From positions 124,001-188,000 of the forward strand of contig NZ_CYPW01000001.1 of the NCBI RefSeq assembly GCF_001458175.1: a stretch of DNA of 64,000 bases, given 5' to 3'. The notes beneath the pieces are model-generated. The model saw nothing but the letters and a program-made list of their open reading frames with translations. It was not told the origin of the DNA and searched no databases. Below, in pieces: positions 32,122 through 41,700 of this stretch; the stretch's first letter is position 1; each line of letters begins with the position of its first letter. This DNA comes from Shimia marina (GTDB taxonomy: Bacteria; Pseudomonadota; Alphaproteobacteria; Rhodobacterales; Rhodobacteraceae). The position numbers and the translations under genes were made by a program.

Positions 32122-33105
32122 ATGACTTTGAAACCTGATCTTGAATTGGTGAGCCTTGTGAAGCGTTACGGCGAGACCGTGGCTGTGGACGGGATTTCCT
32201 ATCACTTTGACGCGGGCACCTATGCCTGTCTGCTGGGGCCGTCAGGCTGCGGCAAATCCTCGACCCTGCGCATGATCGCCGGGCATGAATCCGTCTCTGA
32301 TGGCGCCGTTCTACTGGGCGGACGAGATGTCTCACATCTGCCCCCGGCCAAGCGCGGTACCGCGATGATGTTTCAAAATTATGCGCTGTTTCCGCATCTG
32401 AGCGTGCGCGACAATGTGGCCTTCAGCCTAAAAATGCAGGGCACGGACGCCACAACGCGCAAAAGCCGCGCCAATGAGATGCTGGAGCTGGTGGACATGC
32501 TGCCCCTCGCAGACCGCCTGCCCGCGCAGCTCTCTGGTGGACAACAGCAGCGCGCCGCGCTGGCACGGGCCCTGATCACCAAACCCGAGGTTCTACTGCT
32601 AGATGAACCGCTGTCAGCGCTGGATCCGTTCCTGCGCATCAAGATGCGCGCCGAGCTGCGCAAGCTTCAGCGCGAACTGGGCATCACTTTCATTCATGTC
32701 ACCCATGGGCAGGACGAAGCCTTGGCGCTGGCTGATGAGATCGTGGTGATGAACAACGCCCGCATTGAGCAGGCCGGTGCCACCCGGACTGTGTTTGAAG
32801 CGCCAAAGACGGCCTTCGTGGCGCGTTTTCTGGGCTCCCACAATGTGGTGACCATGCCAGAGGGCAAGATTGCCATCCGCACTGACGCGCTAAGAATTCG
32901 CCCGGCGGGCGCAGCGCGGCTGCCGGCCACGGTCACCGCCATTGAATATCAGGGCACCCATGTGGCGCTCACCGCGAGCATTCCCGGCGATCAGGAAGTC
33001 ACCGCGCTTTTGTCAGACCGGGATTTCTTCGACGCCCCGAAGATGGAAGGCGAGGCGATCGGCCTCGATTGGGATGCCCAGGAGGCGCATGCCCTGGCTG
33101 GATAA
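32122..33105 (+). CDS. Polyamine/opine-type ABC transporter ATPase
   Basis: A 327-residue ATPase of the PotA group: Walker A GPSGCGKSS, Q-loop FQNYALFPHLSV, signature LSGGQQQRAALARAL, Walker B VLLLDEPLSALDPFL, H-loop IHVTHGQDEALA (note HGQ rather than the usual HDQ), then a short TOBE domain. GGGGGTG lies before the ATG. First of an operon ATPase-binding protein-two permeases-racemase. Confidence 0.9.
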   Translation: MTLKPDLELVSLVKRYGETVAVDGISYHFDAGTYACLLGPSGCGKSSTLRMIAGHESVSDGAVLLGGRDVSHLPPAKRGTAMMFQNYALFPHLSVRDNVAFSLKMQGTDATTRKSRANEMLELVDMLPLADRLPAQLSGGQQQRAALARALITKPEVLLLDEPLSALDPFLRIKMRAELRKLQRELGITFIHVTHGQDEALALADEIVVMNNARIEQAGATRTVFEAPKTAFVARFLGSHNVVTMPEGKIAIRTDALRIRPAGAARLPATVTAIEYQGTHVALTASIPGDQEVTALLSDRDFFDAPKMEGEAIGLDWDAQEAHALAG

Positions 33106-33133
33106 CAAACTGTTCAACAAAGAGGATACTGCT

Positions 33134-34408
33134 ATGACGACAATCTCAAAGATACGCTATTCGCGTCGCGGCCTTTTGAAGGCAGGTGGCGCGGCGGTGG
33201 CGGCCGCCGCGCTTCCGGCTCCAATGGTCTGGGGACAAGAGACAAAAAACATCACCTTGCGCCAGTTTGGCACCGGGGTGTCCAACCTGAACGAGGTGGC
33301 CAAGAAAGTCAAAGAAGACCTTGGCTTCACTCTGGAAATGACCGCGCTGGATTCTGACAGCGTGACCCAGCGCGCAGCCACTCAGCCGGACAGCTTTGAC
33401 ATTGCAGACATTGAGTACTGGATCTGTAAAAAGGTCTGGCCCACGGGCAATCTGCAGGCGATGGACACCTCCAAAATCGCCAATTACGACAAGATCGTGG
33501 GCACCTTCCGCTCTGGCAAGCTGACCCCTGAGAGCGTGATTGCACAGGGCACCGCGCCGCATACGGTGGGCTTTACCACAGGCGTTGATGGCACGGAATT
33601 TGTGCAGGAAGAATCCGGTTGGATGACACTCATCCCCACGATCTATAACGCCGACACGCTGGGCATCCGTCCGGATCTGATTGGCCGGCCAATCAAGAAC
33701 TGGTCAGAGCTGCTCAACCCGGAGTTCAAAGGCAAAGCCTCCATCCTCGACATCTCCTCTATCGGCATCATGGATATGGCGATGGTGGTCGAATCCATGG
33801 GGGAATACACATATCCGGACAAAGGCAATATGACCCGCGAAGAGATCGACATGACGCTTGGCATCTTCACCGAAGCCAAGAAAAACGGTCAGTTCCGCGC
33901 CTTCTGGAAGAGCTTTGATGAAAGCGTGAACCTGATGGCCTCCGGGGAGGTTGTGATCCAATCCATGTGGTCCCCCGCGATCACCGCGGTGCGCAGCCAG
34001 GGCATTCCCTGTGTCTATCAGCCGCTGGAAGAAGGCTATCGCAGCTGGGGCGGTGGGCTTGGTCTGTCGGCCTCCCTGTCTGGCATCGAGCTGGACGCGG
34101 CGTATGAATACATCAACTGGTACCTCTCCGGTTGGGTGGGCGGCTTCCTGATGCGTCAGGGCTACTATTCTGCGGTGCCTGAAACCTCCAAAGCCTTCAT
34201 GTCAGAAGACGAATGGGGCTTCTGGTTTGAGGGCAAAGAGGCCAAAGGCGACATCACCAATCCTTTTGGCGATGTGATGGAAAAGGCCGGTGCCGTGCGT
34301 GATGGCGGCTCCTTCTATGACCGGATGGGGGCCGTGGCCTGCTGGAACGCGGTGATGGATGAAAACCAATATATGGTGCGCAAGTGGAATGAGTTCATTG
34401 CCGCCTGA
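33134..34408 (+). CDS. Polyamine/opine-type ABC substrate-binding protein (Tat signal)
   Basis: A 424-residue periplasmic binding protein. Tat signal peptide YSRRGLLKAGGAAVAAAALPAPMVWG (about residues 8-33). The mature part is type-2 fold: ITLRQFGTGVSNL, EESGWMTLIPTIYNADTLGIRPDLIGRPI, DISSIGIMDMAMVVESMG, ASGEVVIQSMWSPAITAVRSQGIPCVY. The spermidine/putrescine-like family covers many amine and amide ligands. GAGG precedes ATG 33134; it starts 28 bp after the ATPase. Ligand is unknown; the terminal racemase suggests a hydantoin or related chiral amide. Confidence 0.88.
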   Translation: MTTISKIRYSRRGLLKAGGAAVAAAALPAPMVWGQETKNITLRQFGTGVSNLNEVAKKVKEDLGFTLEMTALDSDSVTQRAATQPDSFDIADIEYWICKKVWPTGNLQAMDTSKIANYDKIVGTFRSGKLTPESVIAQGTAPHTVGFTTGVDGTEFVQEESGWMTLIPTIYNADTLGIRPDLIGRPIKNWSELLNPEFKGKASILDISSIGIMDMAMVVESMGEYTYPDKGNMTREEIDMTLGIFTEAKKNGQFRAFWKSFDESVNLMASGEVVIQSMWSPAITAVRSQGIPCVYQPLEEGYRSWGGGLGLSASLSGIELDAAYEYINWYLSGWVGGFLMRQGYYSAVPETSKAFMSEDEWGFWFEGKEAKGDITNPFGDVMEKAGAVRDGGSFYDRMGAVACWNAVMDENQYMVRKWNEFIAA

Positions 34409-34419
34409 TCCATAAGGCG

Positions 34420-34441
34420 CGGGGGCTTTCGGCCCCCGTTT
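34420..34441 (+). terminator. Hairpin after the binding protein gene
   Basis: CGGGGGC / GCCCCCG stem, loop TTTCG, followed by TTT. Probably partial termination or mRNA stabilisation, as the permease genes continue downstream. Confidence 0.7.
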
Positions 34442-34472
34442 GCCGCTCGGGCACCCCCAAACGCAGTTTAAA

Positions 34473-34520
34473 ATGGGGGCCAGCCCCCATACGCGGGTTC
34501 AAATGGGGGCCAGCCCCCAT
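34473..34520. repeat. Two identical 18-bp palindromes in tandem
   Basis: ATGGGGGC-CA-GCCCCCAT occurs at 34473-34490 and 34503-34520, a 30-bp spacing, both preceded by a TTYAAA-like flank; the second is followed by ACCCCCGGAGTATTTC. From memory, similar GGGGGCCAGCCCCC...CCCCCGGAGTATTT strings are common between genes in Rhodobacteraceae, so this looks like an intergenic repeat family. It lies in the binding protein-permease gap. Confidence 0.8.
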
Positions 34521-34564
34521 ACCCCCGGAGTATTTCCGGTCAGAAGAAGAGAAAGAGGGCAGGA

Positions 34565-35416
34565 ATGATATCGCGTCATGTGCAGGGGTGGCTGATGGCT
34601 GCGCCGCTGACATTGGTCTTGGCTGTGTTTTTGCTGGCCCCGATTGTGATGATCGTGGTGGTCAGTTTCTGGGGAGCCACGGAATGGTCGATCTATCCCG
34701 CCTTCCTTTGGGACAATTATGATTTTTTGCTGACCTCCAAAGTGACCTATCAGGTGTTTTTCAACACCTTCAAATATGCCGCGATCACATGGGCCTGCAC
34801 CCTGCTGATCGGGTTCACAGTGGCCTATTATCTGGCCTTTCATATCCGCAGCACCACATGGCAGATTGCGCTGTTTCTGCTCTGCACCATCCCCTTTCTC
34901 ACCTCCAACATCATTCGCATGATCAGCTGGATCCCCTTTCTTGGGCGCAATGGGCTGGCCAATTCCACACTCCTGTCCTGGGGCGTCATTGATGCGCCGC
35001 TGGAGTGGCTTCTGTTCAGTGATTTTAGTGTGATCCTCGCCTTTGTGCATCTGTACACGCTGTTCATGGTGGTGCCGATCTTCAACACGATGATGCGTAT
35101 TGATCCTGCGCTGATTGAGGCGGCCACCGATGCCGGTGCCAGCGGCTGGCAGACCCTGAGACATGTGGTGATCCCGCTGACCAAACCCGGCATCATGATT
35201 GGCACGATTTTTGTGCTGGCGCTGGTGATGGGGGATTTCATCACCGTGCGGTTCATGTCGGGCAGCCAGTCCGCCAATGTGGGGCGCATGATCCAGAACG
35301 ATATTGGCCTGCTGCAATATCCCTCAGCCTCCGCCACAGCGGTGATCCTTCTGATCACGGTGCTTTTGCTGATTGGCACGCTGTTGCGCTTTGTTGACAT
35401 TCGCAAGGAGCTTTGA
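34565..35416 (+). CDS. ABC transporter permease 1 (PotB-like)
   Basis: A 283-residue inner-membrane permease with six predicted helices and the EAA coupling loop LIEAATDAGASGWQTLRHVVIPLTKPG. MGDFITVRFMSGSQSANVG is characteristic of PotB-type proteins. Its ATG has AGGGCAGG upstream, 156 bp after the binding protein gene, and it is followed 3 bp later by the second permease. Confidence 0.9.
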   Translation: MISRHVQGWLMAAPLTLVLAVFLLAPIVMIVVVSFWGATEWSIYPAFLWDNYDFLLTSKVTYQVFFNTFKYAAITWACTLLIGFTVAYYLAFHIRSTTWQIALFLLCTIPFLTSNIIRMISWIPFLGRNGLANSTLLSWGVIDAPLEWLLFSDFSVILAFVHLYTLFMVVPIFNTMMRIDPALIEAATDAGASGWQTLRHVVIPLTKPGIMIGTIFVLALVMGDFITVRFMSGSQSANVGRMIQNDIGLLQYPSASATAVILLITVLLLIGTLLRFVDIRKEL

Positions 35417-35419
35417 GCC

Positions 35420-36259
35420 ATGGACAGCCGGCCCAGATCTTTCTACCTGCTCACCGCGTTTTTTGCGCTGTTTCTGATCTTTCTTTATGGTCCCACCCTG
35501 ACCATTGCGATCCTGTCCTTTCAGGGGCCCGGTGGGGGGCTGACCTTTCCGATGCGGGGTGTCTCTCTGCATTGGTTCCGTGACCTGTTTCAAGAGCAGG
35601 CCGTGGGCGACATCTGGGGCGCGTTCCGACGCTCTTTTGTGCTGGGCGTGATGGTGATGATGACCACGGTTGTGGTCTCACTTATGGGCGGGCTGGCCTT
35701 TCGCAAGCGCTTTGCCGGGTCGACCGCCCTGTTTTATCTGATCATCACTGCGCTGGTGATCCCCTCGATTTTGGTATCTCTGGGGGTGGGGTTAATCTGG
35801 TCGCAATCCGGTCTGCCGGTGCATTGGGCGACCTCTGGCTTTGGGGCACAGCTCACCTGGGCACTGCCTTTTGGGCTTTTGATCATGTTTGCCGTCTTCA
35901 ACCGCTTTGACAGTGTCTATGAAGAGGCGGCGCGCGATCTTGGCGCCTCCTCCTGGCAGGTGATCCGGCATGTGGTGCTGCCCATCATTGCGCCTTCACT
36001 GATTGGAGTGGCGCTGTTTGGCTTCACCCTGAGTTATGACGAATTTGCTCGCACGCTGCTGACCTCTGGCAGCTACAACACTTTGCCGCTGGAAATTTTC
36101 GGCATGACCACCAATGTCACAACGCCGGTGCTGTTTGCGCTGGGCACGCTGACAACCGTGTTTTCCCTATTGATCATTCTGGTGTTTCTGCTGAGCGCCT
36201 GGATCCTCAGCCGTCGCAGGGCACGACGGGGATCAGATGCGGGCAGAGGAGATCTGTGA
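35420..36259 (+). CDS. ABC transporter permease 2 (PotC-like)
   Basis: A 279-residue partner permease with six helices, EAA loop YEEAARDLGASSWQVIRHVVLPIIAPS and the PotC-like FTLSYDEFARTLLTSG. The C-terminus is basic (SRRRARRGSDAGRGDL). It overlaps the racemase start by one base (TGATG). Confidence 0.9.
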   Translation: MDSRPRSFYLLTAFFALFLIFLYGPTLTIAILSFQGPGGGLTFPMRGVSLHWFRDLFQEQAVGDIWGAFRRSFVLGVMVMMTTVVVSLMGGLAFRKRFAGSTALFYLIITALVIPSILVSLGVGLIWSQSGLPVHWATSGFGAQLTWALPFGLLIMFAVFNRFDSVYEEAARDLGASSWQVIRHVVLPIIAPSLIGVALFGFTLSYDEFARTLLTSGSYNTLPLEIFGMTTNVTTPVLFALGTLTTVFSLLIILVFLLSAWILSRRRARRGSDAGRGDL

Positions 36260-36906
36260 TGGCGGTGGCGCTGATCAATCCCAACAGCACCGCCGCAATG
36301 ACAGCGACAATGACAGAGGTGGCTCGTCACGCCGCGCCCGAGCTGAGTATTGAGGGGATCACCTCCACCAAAGCGCCTGCGGCCATTCAGGGCCCGACGG
36401 ATGGCGCAGCGGCAGAACCGTACCTTCTGGAGCTGGTATCACAGACCGCAGCTCAGGGCGCGGAGGGCATTATCATTGGCTGTTTTGACGACACCGCCCT
36501 TTTGGCAGCCAGCAAGCGCGTGCCCTGCCCGGTGGTCGGCATCGGGCAGACGGCCTTTCACTACGCCGCGCTGCGCAACTGGTCCTTTAGCGTGGTGACA
36601 ACCCTCTCGGTTTCTGTGCCCGTCATTGAGGCCAATATTGCCGCGCAGGGTCTGACAGGATTTCAGCGGCGGGTGCGCGCCTCTGATGTGCCGGTGCTGG
36701 AGCTGGAGCACGCCCCGGAAGCGGCGGCGCAACGGATCCTTCAGGAAGCCCTTGTGGCCCAAGAACAGGATCAGATCGATGCGCTGATTTTGGGCTGTGC
36801 GGGCATGACAACTGTGGTGGAAAAGGTCCGGAATGCCCTAGACATCCCGGTGATTGATCCGGTGGTTTGTGCAACGCAAAGCCTGCGATGGCTGTTGTCG
36901 AGATAG
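36259..36906 (+). CDS. Asp/Glu/hydantoin racemase family protein
   Basis: A 215-residue cofactor-independent racemase of the hydantoin racemase (HyuE) group. It starts ALINPNSTAAMTATM, with the two catalytic cysteine segments at IIIGCFDDTAL and ALILGCAGMT, and ends PVIDPVVCATQSL. GAGGAG precedes ATG 36259. Being fused to an importer operon, it presumably racemises the imported compound or its product. No hydantoinase or carbamoylase lies in the window. Allantoin racemase or an aspartate-type racemase are alternatives. Confidence 0.88.
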   Translation: MAVALINPNSTAAMTATMTEVARHAAPELSIEGITSTKAPAAIQGPTDGAAAEPYLLELVSQTAAQGAEGIIIGCFDDTALLAASKRVPCPVVGIGQTAFHYAALRNWSFSVVTTLSVSVPVIEANIAAQGLTGFQRRVRASDVPVLELEHAPEAAAQRILQEALVAQEQDQIDALILGCAGMTTVVEKVRNALDIPVIDPVVCATQSLRWLLSR

Positions 36907-36945
36907 TGACCGCGGGCCTTTACCGTCAATGGATCTGATCTAAAA

Positions 36946-36971
36946 CCCCTGCTCTTGCAAGCAGGGGCTTT
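36946..36971. terminator. Bidirectional terminator (racemase operon / CysJ-like gene)
   Basis: CCCCTGCT / AGCAGGGG stem with loop CTTGCA. CTTTG follows on the plus strand; an A4 run on the left gives TTTT on the minus strand. It separates two convergent units. Confidence 0.8.
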
Positions 36972-36993
36972 GTATTGGTGTGATCTTTCAGCC

Positions 36994-38751
36994 TCAGTAG
37001 ACGTCACGCACATAGCGTTTGTCGCGCTTGAGGCCGTTCACATATTCCACTGCCCCGTCTGCGGAGACGCCGCCATGGGTCTGCACGATCTGATGCAATG
37101 CATCATCGACATCGCGCGCCATACGGGTGGCATCGCCACAAACATAAAAGTATCCGCCTTCTTCCAGTTGAGCGAACAGATCCTTGCCATTTTCCACCAT
37201 CCGGTGCTGTACATAGACCTTCTCGGCCTGATCGCGGGAGAAGGCCAGATCCAGACGAGTCAGCAGGCCCGAGGCGCTAAAGGCGCTGATTTCGTCCTCA
37301 TAGATGAAATCGCTGGCGCGGTGCTGATCGCCAAAGAACAGCCAGTTGGCGCCACTGGCCCTGCGCTCCCGGCGCTCTTCAAGGAAAGCCCGGAACGGCG
37401 CGATGCCTGTGCCGGGGCCGACCATGATCATTGGCACGCTGTCATCTTCGGGCACGCGGAAGCTCTTGTTGGCGGACATGAAGATCCCGGCCTGTGCGCC
37501 TTCTGGCACATGATCTGCGAGGAAGGTGGAGCACACGCCGCGATGCGGGCGGTTTTCATACATCCAGCGCACGGCCGCGACAGTGAGATGCACCTCCCCC
37601 GGGTGGGCCTTGGGGCTTGACGAGATGGAATAGGCCCGATGCTGCAAAGGTTTGAGCCAGCTCATGACCTCGGCGGGATCTAGGGCCAGATTCGGGTTCA
37701 GGTTCAGCAGATCAAGCGCATCCTTGCCCCAGAGGTAATGCTCCAGCGCTTCTTTGTCACCGTTGCTCACCACATGGCTCAGTTCATCGTTTTTGGCCAG
37801 AGGCTCTATCGCACGGATCAGATCGCGCGAGGGCGTCATGATTTCCCGACCGGTAGTGAGAAGATCCCCCAAGGCGGTGCCGTTGATGTCTGTGTCTGCG
37901 CCCGCGCCCAGCCGATCCAGCCAAGCCTGCACCAGATCAGGCGCATTCACCGGCATCACACCAAGTGCATCGCCTGCTTCGTAGGTCATGCCGCTGTCGC
38001 CCAGATCAAAGGCAATGTGACGAATCTCTTTGGCGGATTTCGAACCAGAGACAATGTGGTTGTCCAGCATGGTCGACACATAGGGATTTTTACGCCCCCA
38101 ACCGGATTTTTCCTTCTTGGGAGCGGCATCTGCGGCAGGCTCCGCCGCGCTCACACTGCCTGCATCGGGAATGGTCGCCGCAATCCAGGCTTCGGCGGCA
38201 TCTTCAAAATCGACATCACAATCCACACGCGCACCAAGACGCCGCGCGCCCAGTTGTTCCAGACGGGTGTCCACCAGTTTGCCTGCCTGACAGAACTCGT
38301 CATAAGAGGTATCGCCCAGCGCCAGCACGCCGTAGCTCAGATTTTCGAGCCGGGGTGCAGTGGTCGCGCTGAGCGCCTCCCAGAACTGGTGCGCATTATC
38401 GGGCATCTCCCCTTCGCCATAGGTAGAGACCACCACAATCAGGTTTTGCATGGTCGCCAACTGCTCCATGCTGACATCGTCCATTTCCGCAACACGCGGC
38501 GCAAAGCCCTTGGCCTTGGCCATCGCGGCGGCCTCTTCTGCCACGGTTTCGGCATTGCCGGTTTGCGTGCCAAAGAGAATATCAAGGTGCTTGACGTCTG
38601 CGGCCTGTGCCGCAGGCGCGGCAGCGACCCCACCGCCCGTGGCAAGGCGGGAATGCAGCCCGGCCAGAAAGCCCCCCAGCCAGGTCTTTTGCTCACCAGA
38701 AAACGGCGCGTCCTCAGGGATGTAGGGCACTTTGGTGTTCATATCGTTCAC
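36994..38751 (-). CDS. CysJ-like diflavin reductase paired with the GltB-like protein
   Basis: A 585-residue FMN/FAD NADPH reductase with sulfite-reductase-alpha architecture. An N-terminal linker (to about residue 52) is followed by a flavodoxin domain (LFGTQTGNAETVAEEAA, VVVSTYGEGEMPDNA, YGVLALGDTSYDEFC), an Ala/Pro/Lys linker at about 200-220, an FAD domain (RAYSISSSP, HRGVCSTFLAD) and an NADPH domain (VGPGTGIAPFRAFLEERRE, YFYVCGDATRMARDV), ending KRYVRDVY. No CysI haemoprotein is nearby. It begins 6 bp after the GltB-like stop, with GGAG from the last gltB codons placed 9 nt before GTG 38749-38751 (an ATG lies at 38742). The partner may be the GltB-like protein instead of sulfite reductase. 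Confidence 0.85.
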   Translation of the reverse strand: MNDMNTKVPYIPEDAPFSGEQKTWLGGFLAGLHSRLATGGGVAAAPAAQAADVKHLDILFGTQTGNAETVAEEAAAMAKAKGFAPRVAEMDDVSMEQLATMQNLIVVVSTYGEGEMPDNAHQFWEALSATTAPRLENLSYGVLALGDTSYDEFCQAGKLVDTRLEQLGARRLGARVDCDVDFEDAAEAWIAATIPDAGSVSAAEPAADAAPKKEKSGWGRKNPYVSTMLDNHIVSGSKSAKEIRHIAFDLGDSGMTYEAGDALGVMPVNAPDLVQAWLDRLGAGADTDINGTALGDLLTTGREIMTPSRDLIRAIEPLAKNDELSHVVSNGDKEALEHYLWGKDALDLLNLNPNLALDPAEVMSWLKPLQHRAYSISSSPKAHPGEVHLTVAAVRWMYENRPHRGVCSTFLADHVPEGAQAGIFMSANKSFRVPEDDSVPMIMVGPGTGIAPFRAFLEERRERRASGANWLFFGDQHRASDFIYEDEISAFSASGLLTRLDLAFSRDQAEKVYVQHRMVENGKDLFAQLEEGGYFYVCGDATRMARDVDDALHQIVQTHGGVSADGAVEYVNGLKRDKRYVRDVY

Positions 38752-38757
38752 TGTTTT

Positions 38758-41700
38758 TTACTCCGATGCGGTGCGTGCGATCACATCGGGGATCGCGTTT
38801 TCAGCAAAGAGCGCGTCAAAACTGGGGACTTCGCCCAGAGCCGCGCGGTTTTTGGCACTTTGGTGCAGAATCCAGGCATAGGTGCCCGGGCTGTCCATAC
38901 TCAGGATGTTGCGCAGGCTCAGCGCGCGCTTGAAATCACTCAGACGTTTGTTGGCCACCAGCGCCGCCAGACCGGCGTCATCATAGGTTTCCACCGAGGC
39001 CTTGGCATGTTTTGCCAAAGCCGCCATCAACCCAAAATCTTCGGTCAGGATCAGGTTGCGGGCTGCCTTGTCTCGCGCAATGCGATCAGTCGTTTTGACA
39101 CGTTTGGCGGCGATCACCTGTGCCTGTTCCAAAACGATGTAGCTGCCCAGCAGGCGGAACATTTCATCGGTGTCCATCTCGCCATAGGCGGGCACAGCCC
39201 CACGATGCACAGGACGGCCATGTTTCCAGGCTTTCTTGAGTTCCGCAATCTGATGCGCCGCCAATGCGGAGGCCAGCTCATCCATCAGTTCCTTGCGGCT
39301 GCGCGCGGCCAGAATGGCATCAGCATCCTGATATTGCAGCAGCGCTTTGGGCATGATCCAGGCCATATGGCTGCGCGTGTTCTCCCAATCGCCCAGCAAA
39401 TCCTGCCCCTTGGCAGAGCCGGTGGCCTCCACATGCCATGTCAGCATCTGCCGCACGGCCTCTTCATGAATGCGCGCATGATCTGAGCCATCCACAAGCG
39501 TGCCCATCAGCACGGAGTCCTTGCTGATCATGTCATTCAGTCGCCCCTGCGGGTCATACTGATAGGCAAACCCGCCGGACATGCCGTTGCCAAAGCCCTT
39601 GGCAAACTCCCCAATGTTCAGAATGGCCCCATTGGTCATATATTCCGCACAGAAGTCGCCGACGCCTTCGACCACAGCGGTTGCGCCCGAGTTACGCACG
39701 GCAAAACGGTCGCCTGCCTGCCCCTCCACAAAGGTCCGCCCACCGGTGGCCCCAAAGAGGGCAAAGTTGCCGATCAATACGTTTTCGCGCCCCTTGGCAC
39801 CGCCCGGGCTGCGCACGATGATCTCGCCACCCGATGCGCCTTTGCCCACACCGTCATTGCAGGTGCCGGTGTGCTCCATCACCATGCCATCGTTACAGAA
39901 AGCGCCAAAGCTCTGCCCTGCGGAACCGTGGGTCTGCACATGGATGGAACGCGGATCAAGATAACGCCGCCCCCTGACATCTTCGTGAGCCGCGATGGGC
40001 AATTCGGCGAGCTCATGATTGAGCAGACGCTCGATATCCACGCCCAGCTGCCCCCCCACCGTCTTGTTGCGGTTGTTCAAAGGCGCATTGGGCCGCAACT
40101 CAATCCGGCGCTCCCCGCCCTCAATCAGACGTGATTTCACCTGATCCAACAACGCATCATCCACAGAGAAGTCTTTTTCGAGATAGATCGGGTTTTCGAC
40201 TTTGATCTCCGCCACATTGGTCAGCATGGCCCGCAGATCCAGCTTGCCCACAGAGGAGGGGTGATCCAGCAGATGCAGCAAGTCAGACCGCCCACGCGCC
40301 TCCTCCAGAGAGGTCAGCCCCAGTACGGCCAGAATCTCGCGGACTTCATGGGCAATGTTGAGCAAATATTGCGCAAGCGCACGCGGGTCGCCATCAAACA
40401 CTTCCGGATTGGTCGTAAGACCCGCCGGGCATTTCACGTTGCAGTTCTTGGCCATCACGCATTTCAGCATCATCAGCGCGGTAGTGCCGAACTCAAAGCT
40501 GTCCCCGCCCAAAAGCGCGCCTTTGACCACGTCAGAGCCGGTCTGCATCGCGCCTGAACAGCGCAGCAGAACCTTCTGACGGATGCCATTGGCACAGAGC
40601 GCCTGATGCACTTCGGCGATACCGATTTCCGCCGCACGCCCGGTGTATTTCAACGAGGTCACAGCCGCCGCACCGGTGCCGCCGGTGTTGCCGGCAATGT
40701 TGATCACATCGGCGCCTGCCTTGGCCACGCCCACCGCGATGGTGCCGATGCCTTCGGAGGAGACCAGTTTCACGATGACGCGCACCCGCGCCGCCTTGGC
40801 ATCATGGATCAGCTGACCAAGGTCTTCGATGGAATAGGTGTCATGGTGTGGCGGTGGCGAGATCAGCTCTACGCCGGGCGTGCCGCCCCGTGCCGCTGCA
40901 ATCTCAACCGTGACTTTGGGGGCGGGCAACTGGCCGCCTTCGCCGGGCTTTGCACCCTGACCGATCTTGATTTCAATCTCTTCGAGGTTTGGATCCGCCA
41001 GATAGCCCGCCCAGACGCCAAAGCGGCCAGACGCAAACTGTTTGATACGGCTGGCACGGATGGTGCCATAGCGGGTGATGTGCTCCCCACCTTCCCCAGA
41101 GTTGGACATGCCGCCCACCATATTGGTGCCATGGGCCACGGCTTCATGGGCGGAGGCCACCAGCGCGCCATGTGACATGGCACCAGAGGCCAGACGTCCG
41201 GTGATTTCAGAGGCCGGTTGCACATCTGCAAGCTCAACCAGCGCAGGCGCAGGTCGCATGCGGGAGACATAATCCAGCGCCATACCTGTCACGGACACCT
41301 TAAGCGCGCCCTTGGTGATGTAGTGGCCTTCCACATCTGTGCCGAAACGATCCACCAAGGTTTCCGCCAGCACATCAAGACGGCCAAGATCTTGCGCTTT
41401 TGGACCCGTCAGGCGCAGCAAAAACGCGCCCTCTCCAAGCGCTTCGACCTCCACGCCCCGAATGACAAAGTCATTGTTGCCCGCACGGTTGAAGAGCATC
41501 ATCTCGCGCTTCATATCCGCCACGGTATCAAGGAACGTAATGTCGGCCGGGAAAGACAGCACATCGCGCAGCGCGGCCGGACGGCGGTGACGCTCTTCTG
41601 CCATCATTGCGCTGAATGCGCGATAACCCGGCGTGATCTTAAAGCCGTCGATTTTCTCTTTGGAGAGTTTTTCAAAGGACGTGTTCACATAGCCTTTGTC

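Noticed and set aside
34473-34520. CRISPR-like repeat array
   Set aside because: Only two copies with a 12-bp spacer and perfect internal palindromes; no cas genes.
36994-38751. Calling the diflavin reductase plain assimilatory sulfite reductase CysJ
   Set aside because: No CysI or sulfur genes are nearby, and it is tightly coupled to a GltB-like gene, so the name would over-claim. Kept as CysJ-like.
37738-39486. 582-codon plus-strand frame opposite the CysJ-like and GltB-like genes
   Set aside because: Spans two real genes on the other strand and has no protein-family character.
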